Shown here: positions 43,082 through 51,683 of the stretch, in pieces | How the letters are laid out: each line of letters starts with the position of its first letter | Numbering within the stretch: position 1 is the stretch's first letter | Assembly (NCBI RefSeq): GCF_015291745.1 | Contig: NZ_CP030059.1 | Span: 4,987,501-5,051,500 of the forward strand | Direction: 5' to 3' | Length of the DNA stretch: 64,000 bases | Origin: Bradyrhizobium sp. CCBAU 53351 | Lineage (GTDB): Bacteria > Pseudomonadota > Alphaproteobacteria > Rhizobiales > Xanthobacteraceae | The notes under the pieces: model-generated | Told to the model about the DNA's origin: nothing | The model's database searches: none | What the model saw: the letters and a program-made list of their open reading frames with translations, nothing else | Program-made: the position numbers and the translations under genes

Positions 43082-43374
43082 TCACTTGCCGAGCACTTCG
43101 TCGGCCGCGGTGACGATGCTGGCCGTCGGGTTCTTTCCGCAATGGCACCGAATTTCTTGGCGTTCTCGATGAACACGTCGGTGTCGATGATCGCGTTGTC
43201 CTCGTCGCCCTTGTACCAGCCATCCATCCAGGTCAGCACCACCTGGATGTTGTCTTCGCCGCTCTCGAGGAACTGCTTGCAGCTCATGGTCGAGAGGTCC
43301 CACTTGACGGCGTGGGCGGGCATCGACGACAGCGAGAACGCTGCAGCGAACAGAAGCGAAAGCGTGGTCTTCAT
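43082..43374 (-). pseudogene. HdeA-family acid-stress protein, frameshifted
   Basis: The 5' frame encodes MKTTLSLLFAAAFSLSSMPA HA (signal), then VKWDLSTMSCKQFLESGEDN and WMDGWYKGDEDNAIIDTDVF with KKFGA. The expected HdeA-like end (CGKNPTASIVTAADEVLGK) is in another frame. One base is missing after GGTGCC, near 43139-43142; with it restored the product is about 97 residues. The Cys pair (STMSC and CGKNP) would be restored too. It is either a real pseudogene or a sequence error. HdeA proteins are periplasmic acid chaperones. Confidence 0.8.
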
Positions 43375-43556
43375 CGGAATCTCCATCGGCGCGTAACGCC
43401 ATAAAAGAAAGGCTTGTCGGGAAAGTCGGCGGAGAGCCTCTCCGCTCGAACGTCGTAAACGAAGTCTGAAACGCCAGGTAAGTAGCGCCAGTATTGAATT
43501 TAGTTCAACGCAATTTCTATGCACTACTCCTTGATCATCATGATGGATCGACTCGG

Positions 43557-43799
43557 ATGATCGAGAGGCGTACAGCGCAGCGTCACCGTGTTTTCAAGGG
43601 TGGAACGATCACCTTCGAAAACAACGGCATCGCTTGCACGGTGCGAAACATGTCGGCGGGCGGCGCGGCGATCGACCTCGACGCTCCCGTCACGTTGCCG
43701 CAATCGTTCACGCTCTCGATCGCTCGCGACGACTTCGTACGGAATTGTCGCACAGTTTGGCGCAGTAACAAGCGCGTCGGCCTCGCCTTCGTGCAATAG
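43557..43799 (+). CDS. Single-domain PilZ protein
   Basis: An 80-residue PilZ-like protein: MIERRTAQRHRVFKGGTITF, with CTVRNMSAGGAAIDL in the middle and RNCRTVWRSNKRVGLAFVQ at the end. The RxxxR and (D/N)xSxxG motifs for cyclic di-GMP binding are present (RRTAQRHR; RNMSAGG). It probably binds cyclic di-GMP and affects motility or surface functions. No partner domain. The start MIERR is favoured over one 21 codons upstream. Confidence 0.8.
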   Translation: MIERRTAQRHRVFKGGTITFENNGIACTVRNMSAGGAAIDLDAPVTLPQSFTLSIARDDFVRNCRTVWRSNKRVGLAFVQ

Positions 43800-43956
43800 C
43801 GCGCGCGATGTGAACGGAGTGTTCGCATCACATCCACAATACGATGATGATTGCGCGACACGACGAGAGCGCTGCCTCGCGAAGCAGGCGATTGTGGGTA
43901 CTCGTCGTCGATCCCGCCGGAACATGATTCGAAAAGCCCGAATCAGACCCGCTACT

Positions 43957-44187
43957 CTATTTCGGCTTCTTGGCCGGTTCGCTCGGGCGGGCGCCGCCCC
44001 ATGGGTCGTACTTGTCCTTGGGCTCGGGAATGCGCTCGAGCGCAGCCTTGTAGACCTTCTCGTCGACCTTGGGCTTGTTGTCCCCGGGCTTGGCCGAGTC
44101 CTGGGGCGGCCGCCGGCCCTGTGCCTGCGCCGGGGCAGCCGTCAGCGCCAGCGCCAGCGCGGCGGCCGCGATGACCAAAGTCCTCAT
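43957..44187 (-). CDS. Secreted DPWGG-motif hypothetical protein (paralogue 2)
   Basis: A 76-residue secreted protein with signal peptide MRTLVIAAAALALALTAAPA QA. The mature core is VYKAALERIPEPKDKYDPWG GARPSEPAKKPK. It shares YKxxLxxIP, DPWGGxR and a Lys-rich end with the protein at 41865-42158, though the ends differ. No function is known. It may be a small periplasmic or outer-membrane-linked protein. Confidence 0.68.
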   Translation of the reverse strand: MRTLVIAAAALALALTAAPAQAQGRRPPQDSAKPGDNKPKVDEKVYKAALERIPEPKDKYDPWGGARPSEPAKKPK

Positions 44188-44373
44188 TGCTGCAATCCCC
44201 TTCGTCTGGGGTGCACGCTAGCCTGCAATCGCGGAATAGCAAATACCGCGGGCTCCAAGGATTGATCTCAAGGCTTAGTGGAGGCTTCAGCAAATCTTGA
44301 TCGGCGAGGACTTCGCCGGACCGCATTCGTGCCTATCTGTTGGCCCGCAGGGGACTTTCACGGATGTTACGGA

Positions 44374-44760
44374 TTGTTGCTCAAGCGGCGCGGCGCGCTC
44401 GCGCTCGGCGCCTGCGGCTTTGCCGACAGCCGCGCGCCGGTGCCTGAGTTCATGCGCATGAAGGAGACCGAGCAACCGGCGCCCGAAGCGCCCCCCGACG
44501 TCAAGCGTGTGGTGCGCGAACAGATCGACGTTGTCTTCCTCACCACCTCCTATCCGCGCGAGGTGCACGTCGCCCCGCCCCATCGCGAGGTGCGAGGACC
44601 GGGCTGGACCGCCTGCGTCCGCGCCCAGCTCACCTCCGCGACCGGCACGTCGCTTGGCGCCCAGACCTACATCGTGACGATCAATGGCGGAAAGGTCGTC
44701 GACCGCCGGCGCGCCGAAGCCGACGACATCTGCGGGACCGAGACTTACGAGCCGATCTAG
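44374..44760 (+). CDS. Putative lipoprotein
   Basis: A protein of about 128 residues. The sequence LLKRRGALALGACGFADS has a basic start, a short hydrophobic part and a LGAC lipobox, so the Cys would carry the lipid. VPEFMRMKETEQPAPEAPPD VKRVVREQIDVVFLTT and GPGWTACVRAQLTSATGTSL follow. The start is uncertain: TTG at 44374 or 44377 fits a lipoprotein; ATG at 44278 gives a non-lipoprotein start. The function is unknown. Confidence 0.6.
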   Translation: MLLKRRGALALGACGFADSRAPVPEFMRMKETEQPAPEAPPDVKRVVREQIDVVFLTTSYPREVHVAPPHREVRGPGWTACVRAQLTSATGTSLGAQTYIVTINGGKVVDRRRAEADDICGTETYEPI

Positions 44761-44863
44761 GAGCGCTGAAAGAGAAAGTTCCGGGAAAAACCAGCATTTT
44801 GGCCGGGAACGATAGCCGCCTCCCCTTCTTGTTACCGCCGAGGGCAGTTTCGAGGAGGACATG

Positions 44864-45193
44864 ATGAAGACATTTGCGATTGCGCTGCTGGCGGGCGTGG
44901 GTGCCCTGGCGGCCGCCTCGGGCGCGAAGGCTTCCGATATCTACACGACCAGCGAGTACACCAATCCGGATCTGGTTCAGCAAGTGCGGCTCGTCTGCGA
45001 CGACGCCGGCCGCTGCTATCGCACGCGTGGCGGCGCGCGCGTGATCGTGCGCGATTCCTACAACTACATGCCGCGCGAACGCTATTACGAGCGCCGAACC
45101 TATCATCGCGATTGGGATGACGGTCCGCGCGCCGGCGTCGGCATCCGCGCGCCTGGCGTCAGCGTCGGCGTCGGTGTCGGCGACCGCTGGTAA
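44864..45193 (+). CDS. Secreted hypothetical protein
   Basis: A 109-residue secreted protein with signal peptide MKTFAIALLAGVGALAAASGA KA. The mature part has SDIYTTSEYTNPDLVQQVRL VCDDAGRCYRTRGG, an Arg/Tyr-rich middle (YYERRTYHRDWDDG), and a Gly/Val repeat end (GVSVGVGVGDRW). Two Cys may pair. GGAGG is five bases before the second ATG (44864), which is preferred over 44861. A likely terminator follows. The function is unknown. Confidence 0.7.
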   Translation: MKTFAIALLAGVGALAAASGAKASDIYTTSEYTNPDLVQQVRLVCDDAGRCYRTRGGARVIVRDSYNYMPRERYYERRTYHRDWDDGPRAGVGIRAPGVSVGVGVGDRW

Positions 45194-45212
45194 TTGATGA
45201 CGGCATGACAGT

Positions 45213-45246
45213 CGGGACCGGACGAGACAGCTCGCCCGGTCCCGTT
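45213..45246 (+). terminator. Candidate terminator after the secreted protein gene
   Basis: A 9-bp stem CGGGACCGG / CCGGTCCCG encloses a second small stem (CGAG / CTCG). The T-run is weak (GTTC). It is a possible stop for the plus-strand gene. Confidence 0.5.
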
Positions 45247-45269
45247 CGCATGCCATCGGGTGACGAAGA

Positions 45270-45626
45270 TCAGCCGGCGGACGATTGCTGCTGAAACTGC
45301 TCGTAGGCCGCGATCGCATCGGCCGCGTACATCAGCGACGGCCCGCCGCCCATGTAGACGGCCATGCCAAGCGTCTCCTCGATCTCCTCGCGGGTTGCGC
45401 CGAGCTTGACGAGCGCCTCGGCGTGGAAGCCGATGCAGCCGTCGCAATGCGCGGCGACGCCGAGCGCCAGCGCCATCAGCTCCTTGGTCTTCTTGTCCAG
45501 CGCGCCGTCACGCGTGGCGGCCTGGGCGAGCGCGGAAAATCCCTTCATGGTGTCGGGAATGTCGCTACGAAGCTTCTTCAGATTGGCCGAGATGTTCCTG
45601 GTGATGTCGACGTAGTTCTTGTCCAT
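45270..45626 (-). CDS. Carboxymuconolactone-decarboxylase-like (AhpD-type) protein
   Basis: A 118-residue protein of the CMD/AhpD superfamily. The redox motif CDGC (Cys61, Cys64) and His68 are present in AHCDGCIGFHAEALVKLGAT, as in thiol-disulfide members. It should act as a cytoplasmic thiol reductase or peroxidase partner. It is the last gene of the ArsR-RND minus-strand group, ten bases after the efflux permease. Confidence 0.87.
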   Translation of the reverse strand: MDKNYVDITRNISANLKKLRSDIPDTMKGFSALAQAATRDGALDKKTKELMALALGVAAHCDGCIGFHAEALVKLGATREEIEETLGMAVYMGGGPSLMYAADAIAAYEQFQQQSSAG

Positions 45627-45636
45627 CGGACCCTCG

Positions 45637-48600
45637 TTAGTTGGATTTGGATGCGCTCGGAGCCGCCTCGCGCGGTGCGCGCAGGGCGATATAGATCGCG
45701 GGGATCACCAGCACGGTGAGCAGCGTCGACGAGGCGAGCCCGAATAGGAGCGAGATCGCCAGCCCCTGAAAGATCGGATCGAGCAGGATGGTTGCGGCCC
45801 CGATCATGGCGGCGAGCGCGGTGAGCAGGATTGGCTTGAAACGCACAGCGCCCGCCTGCAGCACCACATCGCGCAGCGACTTGCCGTCTGCGTTGCTGTG
45901 CCGGATGAAGTCGACCAGCAGGATCGAGTTGCGCACGATGATGCCGGCAAGCGCGATGAAGCCAATCATCGAGGTCGCGGTGAACGGCGCACCCAGCAGC
46001 CAGTGCCCGATCAGGATGCCGATCAACGTCAGCGGAATTGGCGTCAGGATGACGAGTGGCAGACGGAAGCTCCGGAACTGGGCGACGACCAGCACGTAGA
46101 TGCCGAGGATGGCTGCCCCGAAGGCGGCGCCCATGTCGCGGAAGGTCACCCAGGTGATCTCCCATTCGCCGTCCCATAGCAGCGTCGGCCGCGACTCGTC
46201 CGAGGGCTGGCCGTGCAGGCTGATCGCGGGCTTCGGCAGCCGGCCCCAGTCATGAGTCTCGACGCGATCGGCAACCGCGAGCATGCCGTAAAGCGGCGCC
46301 TCGAAGCGCCCGGCGAGTTCGGCCATCACCATGTCGGCGAAGCGGCCGTCGCGGCGGAAGATCGTCGGCGAGCCCTCCTCCATAGTCGCCTTCACGACCT
46401 GGCCAAGCTCGACCACCGTCTTGCTGCCGGGCAACGTGTTGGCCGGCACCGGTGTCGAGGCCAGCGCCTCGTCCCAGACCAGATCGCGCTTTCCGAGATG
46501 CACCGCGATCTCTATCGGATTGCGGTCCTCGCCGCGATGCGAATAGCCGATCGAGATGCCGCCGAACAGCGCCTGGATGGTGTCGTAGACGTCGCGCTGC
46601 TCGACGCCGAAGAATTCGAGCCGGTCCTGGTCGATCGAGAGCCGAAGCCGCGGCCGCTTCTCGCCGATGGAATCGTCGATGTCGACGATGAACGGCACGT
46701 CCGCGAACACCTTCTTGAGCTCGGCCGTGACCGCACGGCGCGTGGCCGCATCGGGACCGTAGACCTCGGCGAGCAGCGTCGACAGCACGGGCGGCCCCGG
46801 CGGCACCTCGACCACCTTGAGGCTGGTGCCCGCGGGCGTATCAAGCGCCTTCAGCTTCTCGCGCAGCTCGAGCGCGATCTCGTGGCTCGCGCGCTTGCGC
46901 TCGCCGCGCGCGGCCAGATTGACCTGCACTTCGCCGAGTTCGGGCCTCTCCCGCAGATAATAGTGACGTACCAGGCCGTTGAAATTGAAGGGAGCCGGCG
47001 TGCCGGCATAGGATTGCAGCGAGGTGACCTCGGGCAGTTGCCGCGCGATCTCGGTCGCGCCGAACAGCGTGCGCTCGGTCGCCTCCAGGCTCGCGCCTTC
47101 CGGCAGGTCGACGACCACGGCGATTTCGGACTTGTTGTCGAACGGCAGCAGTTTGACCGTCACCGACTTGGTCGCGAACAGCGTCATCGACAGCAGGGTC
47201 GCGATGCCGACGCCGAGCAGGAAGATCCAGGCCGACCGCTTGCTCCGCACGATCGGCGTGGCGAAGCGACGGTAAAGCCGGCCGAGCCGACCTTCGTCGT
47301 GCTCCGCATGCGCGGAGGCCGTCTCGCCCTTCGGTGCGAGCTTCAGCATCAGCCAGGGCGCCACCACCATCGCGACGAAGAACGAGAACAGCATCGCCGC
47401 CGACGCATTGGCCGGGATCGGCGCCATATAGGGACCCATCAGGCCCGACACGAACAACATCGGCAACAGCGCGGCGACCACGGTCAGCGTTGCGACGATG
47501 GTGGGATTGCCGACCTCCGCAACCGCCTCGATGGTCGCCTGCAGCCGCGGCCGGCCGTCGCGCATGCCCCAGTGCCGCGCGATGTTCTCGACCACGACGA
47601 TGGCGTCGTCGACCAGAATGCCGATGGAGAAGATCAGCGCGAACAGGCTGACGCGGTTGATGGTGTAGCCCATCAAATTGGCCGCGAACATCGTGAGGAG
47701 AATCGTCGTGGGGATCACGACGAAGGTCACCAGCGCCTCGCGCCAACCGATCGCGACCGCGATCAGGACGACGATCGAGACCGTCGCGAGGCCGAGGTGG
47801 AACAAGAGCTCGTTGGCCTTCTCGTTGGCCGTCTCACCATAGTCGCGCGTCACCGTCACCTGGATATCATCCGGGATCAGGCGCGACTTCAATCCGTCGA
47901 GGCGCTTGGCGATGTTCTCGGACACGACGACAGCATTGGCGCCGGCCCGCTTCGCCAGCGCCAGGCTGACGGCGGGCGTGCGCGTCCACTGCCCGGCGGG
48001 CCCGCGCGAATCCGTCCAGACCCGATGCTCGATGGTGCTCGGACCGACGACGACGGAGGCGACGTCCTTGACATAGACCGGCCGGCCGTCGCGGCTCGTG
48101 ATCAGCAACAATCCGATGTCGGGAACGCCTGACAGCGTCTGCCCCGCTGCAACGCCTCGGACGATGCCGGCATCGCGGACCTGCCCGGCCAGGAACGAGC
48201 GGTTGGCGTCCTTCACCTTGGCCACGAGCTGCTGCAGCGTGACGCCGAACAACGACAGCTTCTCCAGATCGGGCTCGACCCGAATCTGTTGCGCCGCGCC
48301 GCCGGAAATGTAGGTGAGACCGATGTCGTCGACCTTCATCAGCTCCGCGCGCAGCTTGTCGGCGAGCTCATAGAGGTCCTTGTCGGTCCAGCGGCTGGCC
48401 GCCTCCGGCTTCGGCGACAGCGTCAACACCGACACCGCGACGTCATTGATGCCCCGTCCCACGATCAGCGGCTCGGGGATGCCGACGGGAACGCGGTCGA
48501 GATTGGCGCGGATTTTCTCGTGCACCCGCAGGATAGCATCCTCGAACTTGGTGCCCACCAGGAAGCGCGCGGTGACCATCACGCGGTCGTCTTCGGTCTG

Positions 48601-48861
48601 GCTGTAGACGTGCTCGACGCCGTCGATACCCTTGACGATCGATTCCAGCGGCTTGCTCACCAGTTCCACGGCGTCGGGCGCGCGCAGGCCGTCGGCATTG
48701 ACGCGGATGTCCACCATGGGAACGCTGATCTGCGGCTCCTCCTCGCGCGGGATCACGACGACGGCGATCAGCCCCACGACGAGCCCGCCGAGCAGGAACA
48801 GCGGCGTCAGCGGCGATGCGATGGTCGACCGGGTCAACCGTCCTGACAGACCGAGATTCAT
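45637..48861 (-). CDS. RND efflux pump, inner-membrane permease
   Basis: A 1074-residue RND transporter with twelve predicted helices, two large periplasmic loops, and the TM4 signature SIGILVDDAIVVVENIARHW with the proton-relay Asp pair. It is closer to HAE-type drug/solvent pumps than to copper CusA, because the metal-binding Met set is not visible. Its start overlaps the adaptor stop by four bases (ATGA). The pump would export a substrate across the envelope using proton flow; its outer-membrane partner is not in the window. Confidence 0.9.
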   Translation of the reverse strand: MNLGLSGRLTRSTIASPLTPLFLLGGLVVGLIAVVVIPREEEPQISVPMVDIRVNADGLRAPDAVELVSKPLESIVKGIDGVEHVYSQTEDDRVMVTARFLVGTKFEDAILRVHEKIRANLDRVPVGIPEPLIVGRGINDVAVSVLTLSPKPEAASRWTDKDLYELADKLRAELMKVDDIGLTYISGGAAQQIRVEPDLEKLSLFGVTLQQLVAKVKDANRSFLAGQVRDAGIVRGVAAGQTLSGVPDIGLLLITSRDGRPVYVKDVASVVVGPSTIEHRVWTDSRGPAGQWTRTPAVSLALAKRAGANAVVVSENIAKRLDGLKSRLIPDDIQVTVTRDYGETANEKANELLFHLGLATVSIVVLIAVAIGWREALVTFVVIPTTILLTMFAANLMGYTINRVSLFALIFSIGILVDDAIVVVENIARHWGMRDGRPRLQATIEAVAEVGNPTIVATLTVVAALLPMLFVSGLMGPYMAPIPANASAAMLFSFFVAMVVAPWLMLKLAPKGETASAHAEHDEGRLGRLYRRFATPIVRSKRSAWIFLLGVGIATLLSMTLFATKSVTVKLLPFDNKSEIAVVVDLPEGASLEATERTLFGATEIARQLPEVTSLQSYAGTPAPFNFNGLVRHYYLRERPELGEVQVNLAARGERKRASHEIALELREKLKALDTPAGTSLKVVEVPPGPPVLSTLLAEVYGPDAATRRAVTAELKKVFADVPFIVDIDDSIGEKRPRLRLSIDQDRLEFFGVEQRDVYDTIQALFGGISIGYSHRGEDRNPIEIAVHLGKRDLVWDEALASTPVPANTLPGSKTVVELGQVVKATMEEGSPTIFRRDGRFADMVMAELAGRFEAPLYGMLAVADRVETHDWGRLPKPAISLHGQPSDESRPTLLWDGEWEITWVTFRDMGAAFGAAILGIYVLVVAQFRSFRLPLVILTPIPLTLIGILIGHWLLGAPFTATSMIGFIALAGIIVRNSILLVDFIRHSNADGKSLRDVVLQAGAVRFKPILLTALAAMIGAATILLDPIFQGLAISLLFGLASSTLLTVLVIPAIYIALRAPREAAPSASKSN

Positions 48862-49880
48862 GGCCGCACCAATTCGTCGCCGGCCCGGATGCCCGACAGG
48901 ATCTCGAGCCCGTCAGGAAGCGAAGGGGTCGGCATCTCGCGGCCGCGCTGCACCGGCACGTCAATCGTCCCATCCGCTTTCCGAAGCTGGACGTAGTCGA
49001 CGCCGAACCGGGTCGTCACATAGCTGGAAGGAATGACGAAGGCCGACCGCACGCCGCCGGCGATCCAGACCCGCAAGCGATCGCCGACGAAATACTCGCC
49101 GAGCCCCTCGACCGTCGCGTCCGCGATGACCCGCCCCTCCTCGATCTGAGGATAGACGAGGTCGACCACACCCCATTTAGAGGCTTCGCCTGCCAGCTCT
49201 GCACCATCGACGCGGACCTTATCGCCGGCTTTGAGGAAGCGCGCGTGGCGCTCCGGCACGCGCAGCCGCAGCTTGAAGTTCTGCTCGGCGACCGTGACGA
49301 TCGGATCGCCCGCAAGCACGACGGATCCCATGGTGATCAGTCGCTTCAACACGCGTCCGTCCGCCGGCGCCAGCACTTGTCCCTGGTTGAGCTGCTCGTT
49401 GATGACGGCGCGCTCCGCGGTCCTGGCGCGCAGGCCGTTGTCGGCGACGTTGAGCGCCGTGCGCTGCTCGTCGAGCTTGACGCGCGGCAGGATGCCGCGC
49501 TCGACCAGCCCTTCAGTCCGGGTGAAGTCGAGCTGCGCCTGCTTGGCCTGGGCCTGCAGCGCCTCGATCTGCGCATCGAGCGATGTCATCTGGAGGACGA
49601 GCTTCTCGTCCCCGATCGCTGCGATGATTTGACCCGCGGCGACGCGATCCCCTTCCCGCACCTTGAGCTGAACGACGGTGCCGCCGATGCGGCTACGCGC
49701 CGGGACCACGCTGATGCTCTCGACGGTCGCGAAGACCGCCTTCTCGTCGGCGACCTTCTGCTGCGCAACGCCAAACGTCTCCGCGGCGGCAAGGGATGCC
49801 GGCGGTACCCCGATCGCCGCCCACGCGGCCAACAGCCCCAGGCGCGCCAGATATTGCAAGGGACGCATCCGTGTCCTCAT
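48858..49880 (-). CDS. RND efflux periplasmic adaptor (HlyD/MFP family)
   Basis: A 340-residue adaptor with a signal sequence (MRTRMRPLQYLARLGLLAAW AAIG), a lipoyl-like half (IGGTVVQLKVREGDRVAAGQ IIAAIGDEKL), a coiled coil (MTSLDAQIEALQAQAKQAQL), a second lipoyl-like half (VLAPADGRVLKRLITMGSVV) and a membrane-proximal domain. It joins the permease to an outer-membrane channel. The permease gene follows with ATGA overlap. The ArsR gene is 101 bases upstream. Confidence 0.88.
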   Translation of the reverse strand: MRTRMRPLQYLARLGLLAAWAAIGVPPASLAAAETFGVAQQKVADEKAVFATVESISVVPARSRIGGTVVQLKVREGDRVAAGQIIAAIGDEKLVLQMTSLDAQIEALQAQAKQAQLDFTRTEGLVERGILPRVKLDEQRTALNVADNGLRARTAERAVINEQLNQGQVLAPADGRVLKRLITMGSVVLAGDPIVTVAEQNFKLRLRVPERHARFLKAGDKVRVDGAELAGEASKWGVVDLVYPQIEEGRVIADATVEGLGEYFVGDRLRVWIAGGVRSAFVIPSSYVTTRFGVDYVQLRKADGTIDVPVQRGREMPTPSLPDGLEILSGIRAGDELVRP

Positions 49881-49981
49881 TGGTTCATCGCACCGCGCCG
49901 CGGTGTCCTCTCATTTCATCGACATCGGGCGGAGGCGCGTTGATCTCGCGCAAGGCGCACCCGCCCGCCATTGCCTAGGCT

Positions 49982-50302
49982 TCACTTTGTCCTTGCGGAC
50001 TTCGGCGCGCAAAACACCTGATAAAGCGTCTTCAGGATCTCGCGCGCCGGCTCGCTGGCGATCGAATAGAAGATCGTCTGCGCATCACGCCTGGCGGCAA
50101 CGAGGCCGTCCTTGCGAAGGAGCGCAAGATGCTGAGAGACCGTAGAGTCCCGCAGGCTGAGGAACTCAGCCAGCTCGCCGACCGACCGCTCGCCGTCGAT
50201 CAACTGGCAGATGATGAGAAGACGGTGGCGGTTCGAGAGTGCCTTGAGCAACTCGCTCGCCTGATCCGCCGCCCGCTCCATGATTTCGCTATCTATTTTC
50301 AT
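49982..50302 (-). CDS. ArsR-family dithiol repressor (BigR/SqrR-like)
   Basis: A 106-residue winged-helix ArsR protein. Two Cys are placed as in the sulfide/persulfide sensors BigR and SqrR: Cys32 in LLIICQLIDGERSVGELAEF and Cys98 in LYQVFCAPK. The recognition helix is SLRDSTVSQHLALLRKDGLV. It should leave DNA when the Cys pair is oxidised or joined by sulfur. The start lies eight bases from a 22-bp palindrome, giving divergent control of the pump and SQR-like groups. Confidence 0.88.
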   Translation of the reverse strand: MKIDSEIMERAADQASELLKALSNRHRLLIICQLIDGERSVGELAEFLSLRDSTVSQHLALLRKDGLVAARRDAQTIFYSIASEPAREILKTLYQVFCAPKSARTK

Positions 50303-50304
50303 AC

Positions 50305-50333
50305 TTGCGTATATACGTAATTACGAATATATA
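50305..50333 (+). promoter_or_regulatory. Sigma-70-like promoter of the SQR-like operon
   Basis: A -35-like TTGCGT (50305-50310), a 17-base spacer, and a -10-like TATATA (50328-50333). The operator palindrome overlaps the whole element. The start of the SQR-like gene is about 63 bases downstream. Confidence 0.6.
50310..50331. promoter_or_regulatory. Palindromic operator for the ArsR-type repressor
   Basis: A 22-base palindrome with one mismatch pair (10 of 11 pairs match). Its half is TATATACGTAA and the other is TTACGAATATA. It is AT-rich, as expected for BigR/SqrR operators, and sits between the divergent ArsR and SQR-like genes. A repressor bound here would block both promoters. Confidence 0.82.
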
Positions 50334-50396
50334 GTCAAGCGCTGCACGACAGCCGGCACAGAACCGGTGATGCGGCCTGATCCAACGGAGGTACCC

Positions 50397-51683
50397 ATGG
50401 CGGAAGTTGTCGTAGTCGGAGCCGGTCTGAGCGGAACGCTGATGGCCTATGAATTGCTGCCCCAGTTGCGAAAGGACGACCGCCTCAGCGTCGTCTCGCA
50501 AGGCGCGGTCTATCATTTCGTGCCCTCGAATCCGTGGGTAGCCGTCGGCTGGCGCAAGCGCGAGGAGATCGAGATCGATCTCGCCGACATCATGAAACGC
50601 AAGGGCGTGCGGCTGCTGACGCAGGGGGCAAAGCGCGTCCACCCCGAGGAGAACCGTGTCGAGCTCGGCGACGGCACGTCGATCGACTATGATTATCTGG
50701 TCGTCGCGACCGGTCCTGAACTTGCCTTCGACGAAATCCCCGGTCTTGGGCCGCAGGGTCATACGCAATCGATCTGTCATGTCGATCACGCCGCGCACGC
50801 CCGTGAAGCTTTCGAGAAGCTCGCGGCCAATCCCGGTCCGGTCGTGATCGGTGCCGTTCAGGGCGCCTCCTGCTTCGGGCCGGCCTACGAATTCCTTTTC
50901 ATCCTGGAAACGGAGCTGCGCCGGCAGAAGCTGCGCGACCGGGTGCCGATGACCTTCGTCACCTCGGAGCCCTATATCGGCCATCTCGGTCTCGACGGCG
51001 TCGGAGATACCAAGGGTCTGCTTGAAAGCGAGATGCGGGAGAAGCACATCAAATGGATCACCAACGCCCGCGTCGACAAGATCGACGCTGGCCTCATGAC
51101 GGTCGAGGAGTTGTCCGACAACGGCACCTCTCGCAAGGCCCATGAGCTGCCATTCGCCTATTCGATGATGTTGCCCGCCTTTCGCGGCGTCGAAGCGGTT
51201 CGCGGCATCGAGAAGCTGACCAACCCGCGCGGCTTCGTCATCGTCGACAAGCATCAGCAGAACCCGACCTTCCCCAATATCTTTGCAGTCGGCGTCTGCG
51301 TGGCGATCGCGCCGGTCGGCGCGACGCCGGTGCCGGTGGGCGTGCCCAAGACCGGCTTCATGATCGAATCCATGGTGACGGCGACCGCGATCAACATCGG
51401 CGCCCTGCTCCGCGGCAAGGCGCCCACGGCGCAGCCAACCTGGAACGCGATTTGCCTCGCCGATTTCGGCGATTCCGGCGTCGCCTTCCTGGCGCAGCCG
51501 CAGATCCCGCCGCGCAACGTCAATTGGTCCTCAAAAGGCGAATGGATACACTTCGCCAAGGTCGCCTTCGAGAAATACTTCCTGCGCAAGATGCGGCGCG
51601 GCGAGAGTGAGCCGTTCTACGAGCGCTTCCTGCTCGACAGGCTGAACATCGCCAAGATCAAGGAGGTCCGAACCGGCACATGA
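50397..51683 (+). CDS. Sulfide:quinone oxidoreductase family flavoprotein
   Basis: A 428-residue FAD protein. The FAD motif GAGLSG is at residues 8-13. Three Cys are placed like those of sulfide:quinone oxidoreductases: Cys127 (QSICHVD), Cys159 (QGASCFGPAYEFLFI), and Cys301 (AVGVCVAIAP). These would trap sulfur while electrons go to the quinone pool. It lies downstream of a palindromic operator and overlaps the thioredoxin gene by four bases (ATGA). A different disulfide or polysulfide substrate cannot be excluded. Confidence 0.85.
   Translation: MAEVVVVGAGLSGTLMAYELLPQLRKDDRLSVVSQGAVYHFVPSNPWVAVGWRKREEIEIDLADIMKRKGVRLLTQGAKRVHPEENRVELGDGTSIDYDYLVVATGPELAFDEIPGLGPQGHTQSICHVDHAAHAREAFEKLAANPGPVVIGAVQGASCFGPAYEFLFILETELRRQKLRDRVPMTFVTSEPYIGHLGLDGVGDTKGLLESEMREKHIKWITNARVDKIDAGLMTVEELSDNGTSRKAHELPFAYSMMLPAFRGVEAVRGIEKLTNPRGFVIVDKHQQNPTFPNIFAVGVCVAIAPVGATPVPVGVPKTGFMIESMVTATAINIGALLRGKAPTAQPTWNAICLADFGDSGVAFLAQPQIPPRNVNWSSKGEWIHFAKVAFEKYFLRKMRRGESEPFYERFLLDRLNIAKIKEVRTGT

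Noticed and set aside
46213..48132. Plus-strand frame of 639 codons antisense to the RND permease
   Set aside because: Shadow frame, rich in Arg, His and Gly, with no family features; the RND gene on the other strand is complete.
45637..48861. Assignment of the RND pump as a copper/silver CusA-type exporter
   Set aside because: The Met residues expected for metal relay were not seen, and no CusF-like or metal-binding partner is nearby.
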